A DNA stretch of 64,000 nucleotides, from contig CP084611.1 in NCBI GenBank assembly GCA_025917655.1, positions 1,426,001 through 1,490,000 of the forward strand, read 5' to 3'. A program made the position numbers and the translations under genes. The notes beneath the pieces were generated by a model, which saw only the letters and a program-made list of their open reading frames with translations, had not been told where the DNA came from and did not search any database. This DNA comes from Chlorella sorokiniana. Lineage: Eukaryota > Chlorophyta > Trebouxiophyceae > Chlorellales > Chlorellaceae. Shown in pieces: positions 57,497 to 64,000 of this stretch. Each line of letters begins with the position of its first letter. Positions within the stretch are counted from its first letter, which is position 1.

Positions 57497-58399
57497 ATGT
57501 GGGATGGCATGTTGACAATCAGATCGCAGCCTTGCCCTGAAGCAGGCGGAGGCCCGGCAACACCCGTGGCAAGGCAGCATTCGCGCCGCAGCGCGCTCTC
57601 ACATCGGCCACGACCACCACAACGGCATAGAAAACCACTGAATAGGCGGCGTGTGGAGGCTGAGGCGCTGCTAGGTTTCTTGCGCGGTGGCGGCGGTGCA
57701 GCGGCCAGTGGCAGCGAAACGCGAACAGCGAGGCAGCAGCTGCTGGAAGAGCTGCGCAGCTCACAGCCTGACAAACAGCTTGTCAACGAGGCGATCGACG
57801 CCCTGATAGCGGCTGAGGTGCCCTTCAAGGAGGCGCAGCTGGGGGCGGGGCCCTACCACGCCGTGTGCACTCGCGGCCCGCTGCTGTGGGCCCTGTGGAC
57901 TGGCACCGCGCAGCAGGGCAGCCGCATCGCCCAGCCCTCAGACAACCAGGCATGGCAGGCCTTTGATCCCGCCACCAAGTCGCTGGTCAACTTTGGGAGC
58001 TGCTGGGCGGCCGCGTGAGCGTCACCGCCCGCGGCAGCTACTCGGCCGCAGACGAGCGGGCACGGTGCCCCAAGCTTGTGCGGGCCAGCATCGAGGGCGG
58101 GGCGCTGCGTGCGGGCAGCCTGGAGGTCCCGCTGCCCATACGGTGAGGTCGTGGATGTGGCGGGTGGGCTGGCCTGTGCCAGCCTGCAGCACCGCCGCCA
58201 CAGCCAGTCACCGTGTGGGCCCCGCCACCTCATGCTGCCCACCGCGCCGCTGCCTTGCTGCTCTGGCAGGGGCAGCGGCAGCGTGGAGGTGGCCTACCTG
58301 GACCCCGAGCTGCGCATCTTCCGTGCCCCCAACGGCAGCCTCAGCGTGCAAGTGCGCCAAGACCGGCTGCCGGCGCTGCTGGGCTGGCCTGCCCGCTAG
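57497..58399 (+). CDS. PAP/fibrillin (plastid lipid-associated) protein
   Basis: Fibrillins coat plastoglobules and thylakoid-associated lipid bodies. ATG 57497 (MWDGMLTIRSQP; a second ATG at 57509) begins an Arg/Pro/Ser-rich transit-peptide-like leader. The PAP domain starts RQQLLEELRSSQPDKQLVN and has GPYHAVCTRGPLLWALWTG, NQAWQAFDPATKSLVNFGE and GGRVSVTARGSYS. The last exon, after intron 58144-58270, carries the family's end, GSVEVAYLDPELRIFRAPNG followed by SLSVQVR, and stops at TAG 58397-58399. One G is missing from the run 57995-57997 (LVNFG|ELLGGRV). The subgroup (FBN number) cannot be fixed by eye. Confidence 0.85.
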
Positions 58400-58912
58400 G
58401 CCCGCCCGCGCCGTTGCTCCTGCCCTCACTGCGGCTGGTTCACGTGCTTGCACCAGGCTGGCATCTGATTTAATGAGAATGTGAGTGCAAAAGGCACTGT
58501 GGCAAGGGATCAAGCAACCTATGGGTCAGTGCACACGAAAGGGGCTGTTTGCAGTGCTGGGTCTGGGGATGGGCCCGCTGCCGGGCTCAGCACGGCAGCA
58601 AGGCCATGGCTCGCGAGCGCGCCTGGCTAATCAAAGGGGGCAGCATATGCTGCGAAACGGCACAACTACAAGGCACCAAGAGAAAGAGAGACAACAAATG
58701 GGCTGGGTTCAGGTCAGATTGGGAGTTGGTTCTGCTGAAAGGTATGGGCTGCGTTGGCATGGGCATGCATGCCACATTGTGGGGTGTATGTGCAATGTGC
58801 AGTATCAATACGCTGCTGGAGGGGGACGCATGAGGAGCAAAGGTGCCACGGGAATGTGGTGTCCACCGGGTGGCAGAGCCGTCGCCTGCGCGAGGCCCGC
58901 TGAACGCCGGGC
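58400..58912. other. Intergenic region between convergent genes
   Basis: About 510 bp holding the 3' UTRs of the fibrillin (+) and hotdog thioesterase (-). No repeat or RNA gene seen. Confidence 0.35.
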
Positions 58913-60110
58913 TCAGTCGGTGCGGAAGACGCGGCGCAGCAGGTACTTGCCCACATCCTGCACCATCTTGATGGGCTTGGGCGCCACAAACAGCGCGCGC
59001 GCCGTGGCGTACACCTGGCCCTCGGGCCCGTCGCTGACCGTGGCGCGCATCCACAGCTTGCGCCCCTCCACCGACTCCACCTCCGTGGTGCACAGCACGG
59101 TGCGCCCCGCAGAGATCTTGGCCTTGTAGGCCACCTCGAGGTGCACCTGGTGGGGGGCCGCGGGGGCGGCGCGACCGTCAGGAGGGCTCCACAAGCAGCG
59201 CTGGACAGCTCGCAACAGCCCGTGCGGCTGCTTGTAAGGGCCCCAAAGCATCGCGCCGCCCCTCTGCTGGAAGGCGCCTGGCAGCGCAGCCCAGCGCCGC
59301 GCCTCACCGTGTATGCCGGCCCCCAGAAGGGCAGCTGCCGCGCCTGCTTCAGCGCGAAGAGCAGGCCGCCGAAGGATTCGTCGATGACGGCGGCCGTCAG
59401 CCCGCCGTGCACGATGCGGGGGAAGCCGCACACCTCCCGGCCCAGGGAGATGATTGTGAAGAAGCGGCGGGCGGAGGGGTCAAAGTAGCCCGTCATGTCG
59501 TCGACGATGCCCTTGGCCACAAAGGCGGAGAACATGTGGTCGTCCTGGGCGCGAGCGAGTGGTGGCCGGGGGAGGGGACGGGGATGGCACACGTGTGAGC
59601 CGGCAGGCAAGGCTGCGAAGCGTGGGCGACACGCCCACCCGACAACCACCCAGCCCTGCCCCCACCTTACCCCACCTCCAGTATGCCGTGGTCTGCCTCC
59701 ATCAGCATGGCGGCGTCAAAGGCTTTCACGATGCCGGGGGTGCCCTCGATCTCGGTGATCCAGTGCTCGGCAGCCTTCAGGCTGCGCTCCGCCCGCGCCT
59801 GACCCGCCTCCAGCTCAGCCTGCTGTGAGCTGGCCAGCGCATTGCTGACGCCGCCCAGCAGCGCCGCCGCTGCGGTGGGCAGCAGCGCCCACTTGGCCCA
59901 CCCGAAACGGCTGCTGGCAGAGCCGCCCGCGATGCCGCCGCCGCTGCCTGGCGGCGGCAGCGGCGGAGGCGAGGTGCCGCCTGCTGCTGCCGCCGCACGT
60001 GAGGCATGCTGCTGCCCTCGCTTAGGCTGCCGCCGCGCTGCTGCGCTGTCTGGTCTGCGGCCGAACACTTGGCCGGTTGCCCCGCGAACCAAGGGCCGCG
60101 CTCCATCCAT
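58913..60110 (-). CDS. Hotdog-fold (4HBT/PaaI-like) thioesterase with an N-terminal membrane segment
   Basis: ATG 60110 starts MDGARPLVRGATGQVFGRR, then an Ala/Pro/Gly-rich stretch and one hydrophobic helix (WALLPTAAAALLGGVSNAL). The region to HGILEVG is helical. The next exons hold the hotdog domain: FSAFVAKGIVDDMTGYFD, the signature GFPRIVHGGLTAAVIDESFG (central helix with HGG and Asp), LPFWGPAYTV|HLEVAYKAKI, and the final strands RKLWMRATVSDGPEGQVYAT and ARALFVAPKPIKM. It ends RVFRTD. The family cleaves acyl-CoA or related thioesters; substrate unknown. The leader could target plastid or mitochondrion, with the helix anchoring it to a membrane. Confidence 0.85.
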
Positions 60111-61107
60111 GTTGCTGGCGGCTGGCTGACAAAGCTGCAGGTTGAGCACTATAGCGAACGCCTGTGACAACGCGTTCTTCACCCCAGGAGTAATGCGAAG
60201 CTCTGGTAACCTCTGATAAGCTCTGGTAACCGTCTGATCAGCGGCAGTCAAACCTGCCTGCATCACCACCCATCTGTGGGTTCATTGCCAGCATCGCTCA
60301 TACAGGGAAACTTCTTCACACTGTCTCTGCGATGGAATGATGCAGGCTACGCTGGCCCTCGTGCTCTGCAACCTTGATTGCCGTCCGCTGCGCCCACCCC
60401 CAAACTGGCGCCAGTCTTCAACCGCCTTCACTGGTCGATACCTGTATCAGGCAGGAACTCGATGTTGGTATCCGAACCGCTGTGGGGCCTGTCACTGACT
60501 GAACTGTAATTGAACACCGCTACCCAGGCTAACTGCGCTTCTCATCGACCTGCTGTGCCGGTACGGAACCTTGAGATGAAAATTCAAATCAAGGGGCTTC
60601 TTTCGGCTGATTTGCATACTCGCGGTAGAAACTGAAGAACCCATGGAGTGCTTGCCAGTCTGCGGCCGGGCAACAGCAGGACCGGCGCAAAGCAGGTCGG
60701 GCGCGGCTACATCCCCGCCATGCCGCAAGCACCCCAGGGCGTCTGATCGTGGCGGTCAGGCAGGCCTCATGCGCTTCTGTGGAACTCTATCGTTCATGAA
60801 AGAGGAAAAAACTTAAAGATACTTCTGCTCACGGAGTAGGGCCCCTCATGCACCTGCTGGAAGGCGAAGAAGGAGGCGTCATTCGGCATCCACGCCTTGC
60901 GACTGTTCATTGGCCAGAAGCCGACCGCCGGCTCAGATTCGCAAGCAAAGCGCGTGGGCTTGAACTGCGGACTCCTGCCCTACACCCAAACCAGCGGCCC
61001 CTTCAAAGTTGCCACAGAAGGTTGATCAGGTTCTCTTCTAACAGCGAGGAGACTGCAAGCGCCCACGGCTGACCGGCTCCCAGCCTTCGGCCGCCAGCGC
61101 CCTCACC
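60111..61107. other. Intergenic region between divergent genes, with a short direct repeat
   Basis: About 1 kb of clearly lower GC than the coding DNA. GCTCTGGTAACC occurs twice close together near 60200-60230. No supported gene; presumed promoters of the thioesterase and the membrane protein. Confidence 0.4.
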
Positions 61108-61992
61108 ATGTCCACGCCTGCCGGCTCTTCTATCGTTTCAGCGTCGGGTTCCACAGATAACGGTTCGACTGGCTGGGTCGTCTCGCGCACAGGTGAGTGG
61201 GCAGTAGTGTTTTTGGAATTGGCGCCGTGTCGCGCTGGCGCCGCCGTTCACTCCGCTCCTTGGACTCCGTTCCTGCAGTGCTCTACTTTGGAGTTGCGTC
61301 TGTGGTTGTGGTTTGGGCCAGCGCATTCTCCTGCCTCATGTGCCACTGTATGCGGCGGCGACGACGCAACCAAACCGCTGCGGCTCAGGCCGCCGCTGAG
61401 GCCCAGGCGGCGGGCAGCGAAGGTGGGTGCCCCCTGCTCTGCTTGGAGCGGGCTGCCTGCTTGCAGCACAGGCCCCTCCTGTGCGCTATCCCGTGCGACC
61501 TGCTTTGGGCGTCATACCATGTGATCTGCACGCTGCTGCAGGGCGCGCGCGGTACTTCCCCACCACTCTGCCAGTGGTGGTGATCAACCCGGACAACATC
61601 GGCTTGGAGCTAGGGGTGAAGGAGGAGGGGGCCTACGCCCAGCAATCACCGCTTGGGGGAACTCGAAAGTCTCAAACGTGGACATCAAACCGTCGGCTGC
61701 CTCGCCCGCCAGCTGGGGCTCGGCGCCGCACGGCAGCGACAGCGCATCCAGCCTCTTCCCGCTTCCGCCGCCGCCGCCGCCTCGGGCCCTGCAGCCGTGG
61801 CCGCCGCAAGACTGGCAGCGGGGGCAGCGGGGCCAACAGCCTCCTGCGCAGCAGTATGCCATACAGATGGGCCAGGCGGGCGTGTGGGTGCCCGCAGACG
61901 ACGACGGCCCCAGCGCCGGCAGCAGCAGCAGCAGCCAGCCCACCACCAGCCCGGGTGCTGGCGGTGCGTGGGGCTACCGCGGCACCGGCTGA
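61108..61992 (+). CDS. Single-pass membrane protein with Cys-rich juxtamembrane motif and Pro-rich tail
   Basis: ATG 61108 (MSTPAGSSIVSASGSTDNGS), with a Ser/Gly-rich head that would be lumenal or extracellular. Exon two is one helix, VLYFGVASVVVVWASAF, followed directly by SCLMCHCMRRRRRN, a Cys cluster beside a basic stop-transfer run; such cysteines are often palmitoylated. Exon three reads FPTTLPVVVINPDNIGLEL, then SNVDIKPSAASPASWG and Pro/Ser runs. It ends GGAWGYRGTG (TGA 61990-61992). The G run 61655-61659 is one short, shifting the frame between LGG and SKVSNVD. No family recognised. Confidence 0.6.
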
Positions 61993-62437
61993 CTGCCTTT
62001 GGTCAGCCAGCCCATCATGTGCTTGCCAACACTCCAGCCTTGTCCCCTCTGCTGATCTGATGAACTGCCCCTATCGAGTTTCTTTTTCGCTAAGCCCTGC
62101 ATGGTGCCAGCGTACGTTACCCGGTTGCCAGGCTTCCGCAGGCCCCGCGCCCGCTGGCTCGCATATACAGGCACGTGCATGCCTTGCGCAGCCCTCCTTG
62201 CGCACGCCACATGCATCAACGTACGATCCCAACATGACCTCCACGTCCCGTCCTTGCTGCACCAAGTAGCGACGGCCATGCGTCCTTTGCCCTTGCCAGA
62301 CTGCTCCCTACCATACCTGTTGCCCACCAGCTCGCTGCAGCATCGTGACAATACTATGGCCAAAGCGTGTGTTGCAGCTTTGTACAAATGAATACGGGAC
62401 GTCGGATTGCAAACTTGACACTCTGCAGTATATGGCA
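61993..62437. other. Intergenic region between convergent genes
   Basis: About 445 bp, lower GC, holding two 3' UTRs. No TGTAA seen at the expected position on the plus strand. Confidence 0.35.
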
Positions 62438-64000
62438 TCAGGCTGTGCTGGTCGGCTGACCCGCCGCGCCGCCGTGCACCAGCGCCACTGCTGCAGCACC
62501 GCCGCCGCTGCTGCTGTTGTCGCCATCTGAGGTGGGCTCAAACGCGTAGGCCTCTGCCGCCGCCTCCAGCATGTCTAGCAGCCGCTGGTCGTGCGGCACG
62601 CCCGGCAGGCCCAGCTGCGCCGCCGCGTCCGCCGCCAGGCCGTCCAGCAGCTTGCCCGCCTGCTGGGCCACCCAGTTGGTGAAGGCGGCCAGGGCCCGGT
62701 CCGCCTCGGCCTGCCCCCGACCTCCAGCGCCTCTGCGTACGTGCGCGCCTCGAACAGCGGCCGCTCCAGCTCCTCCAGCCGCTCCTCCCAAGCCACGATG
62801 GCCGCTGCCGCTGGCGGCGCCAGCCGCGCCCAGTCCTGCGTTGGCGGGCGGTCCAGCGAGAGCTGGGCTGCCGGATCCAGACGGTGCCGGGTGCAGTGTG
62901 CATGGACAGCAGGGCCTCTGAGCGCGATTGAACCAGCGACTGTGCGCCACGAGGCAGCAGCTTGGGGCATGCATGCGTGGCAGCAGCGCAGCCTTCCCTG
63001 CCCCCGCCCCCACCCACCACCACCACCACCACACACACACACACACACACAAACCCACCCACCTGGAACACCAGGGCCTGCAGGCGCCGCGCCCGCCAGA
63101 AGAGGGACACGGCATCGGGCGCCCCTCCCGCGCGGCCGTCAGCTCCGGCGGCAGCGCGGCGGGGGCCAGGCCCTTGTACAGGGGGATGAAGGGGGCCAGG
63201 GCGGGGGTGGCCAGCGCGACGTGGGTCACCACTGAGAGCGCGTCGGGCAGGGAGGGGGTGGGCGGCCGCAGCTGGGTCACTGCGGGTTGGGGGAGAGGCA
63301 CAGGCGGTGGGGCCGCAGGGGTGGCGGTTTGACAGGGGTGGCAGTGAGCGGGGAGGGCGGGGGTCGCAAGCAGGGGCAGGGGCTGGGGCCAAGCACGCGG
63401 GTGGGCAGGCGGGTGTGAGCAGCCGGGCGCCTCACCGTGGCCCATGCTGGTGCGGCTGCGCGGGGAGGAGGGGGACAAGGGCGGGGCAGACGGTGGCGGT
63501 GAGAGGGCAGCAAAGCCACCGCTTCAAACTCAGCCTGCCCTGCACCACCCCCGCGCTTGCCGAGCGCTGCGCCCATGCAGGCAGGCCCGGCGGCGCGCGG
63601 GCCCTGCACTCACAGCAGCGCGATGGGGCGCCAGGGCTCGTCGGGGTTGGCGTGCAGGTAGGGGTCGTGTGAGGAGCCGTCCCAGTGGTTGCGCATCGCT
63701 GCCTTGACGTCCTGCCAGGCCAGGGGGGGGGGGCGGCTGGGTGGCGGAGTGCAGGGTGACGGCCGGATGGCGGCTGACTGCGGGCATGACACTGGCAAAC
63801 CTGGTTTCATCGCGGTCTACAGCCCCTCCCCTCGCCCCCTCGCACCCGCACGCCCAGCTTGCGCGGCTGCGGCTCCAGGAACGTCGGCTGCGCCGTCATG
63901 TCGTTGCAGGCGCCGGCGGGGGCTGCAGCGCGCCCCACAGGCGCTGCAGCAGGCAGACCCGGGGGTAGGAGTAGTCGGTGTCGTGGGGGCCGTCCCGCAT
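62438..64000 (-). CDS. Dipeptidase of peptidase family C69 (U34), C-terminal part
   Basis: An Ntn-type cysteine dipeptidase. The N-terminus with its nucleophile Cys lies beyond the right edge. Visible exons, from the right: MRDGPHDTDYSYPRVCLLQR (the internal family motif, not the start), NDMTAQPTFLEPQPRKLGVR, AAMRNHWDGSSHDPYLHANP followed by DEPWRPIALL, a short exon ending SMGH, then VTQLRPPTPSLPDALSVVTH and YKGLAPAALPPEL. The 'DPY...PWRPI...HVTQLR' series is typical of C69 dipeptidases. The C-terminus is helical (FTNWVAQQAGKLLDGLAADA) with an Ala/Gly/Ser tail. A C run at 62714-62718 (plus strand) is one short, breaking the last exon's frame. Confidence 0.8.
63011..63052 (+). repeat. (CAC)n/(AC)n microsatellite
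   Basis: CACCACCACC passing into ACACACAC, in an intron of the C69 dipeptidase gene. Confidence 0.9.

Overview
The window is nuclear DNA of a green alga. It is very GC-rich and dense in short GT-AG introns, with exons mostly 60-400 nt. It has many Ala/Gln/Ser/Pro runs written in CAG, GCG and GGC codons, and TGTAA poly(A) motifs downstream of some stop codons. Plant-type plastid proteins (a plastid GNAT2/NSI acetyltransferase, a PAP/fibrillin, a second plastid-type GNAT, a DnaJ-type zinc-finger protein) sit beside an XRN1-type exonuclease that land plants lack. A trebouxiophyte of the Chlorella/Micractinium kind fits best; that placement is inference. I saw no virus-like element, transposase, CRISPR array, rRNA or tRNA.

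Layout, left to right. Cyclophilin 3' end (+, 73-488). SUO-like BAH/TFIIS-N protein (+, 782-5227). Tail-anchored coiled-coil protein (-, 5478-8345). Proteasome assembly chaperone 2 (+, 8612-9498). Long coiled-coil protein with a transmembrane segment and a degenerate RNase III domain (-, about 9492-14334). Four-helix membrane protein (+, 14941-16119). GNAT2/NSI (-, 16294-17339). ROK1/DDX52 helicase (+, 18021-21187). 6-phosphogluconate dehydrogenase (+, 21804-25043). XRN1 (+, 25593-about 35836). TFIIS N-terminal-domain protein (+, 36143-37205). RS-repeat protein and its probable C-terminal half (-, 37437-42018). Plastid-type GNAT (+, 42757-44174). A 61-residue two-exon protein (-, 44685-45024). 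ZPR1 (-, 45340-47940). DnaJ-type zinc-finger protein (+, 48492-50222). Multi-finger GATA-like locus running into a two-RRM region (+, 51055-57281). Fibrillin (+, 57497-58399). Hotdog thioesterase (-, 58913-60110). Single-pass membrane protein (+, 61108-61992). C69 dipeptidase, N-terminus cut off by the window edge (-, 62438-64000).

Genes are single transcription units on both strands, often in divergent pairs, with no operon logic. Several belong to RNA metabolism (XRN1, SUO-like, ROK1, ZPR1, RS and RRM proteins), but that may be chance.

A practical warning: at least twelve otherwise well-conserved genes need one extra base, nearly always in a run of C or G, to stay in frame. The most economical reading is homopolymer under-calling in the assembly, not a cluster of pseudogenes. 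Start, stop and exon limits below were read by eye from splice signals, reading frame and family resemblance; those marked 'about' are soft.
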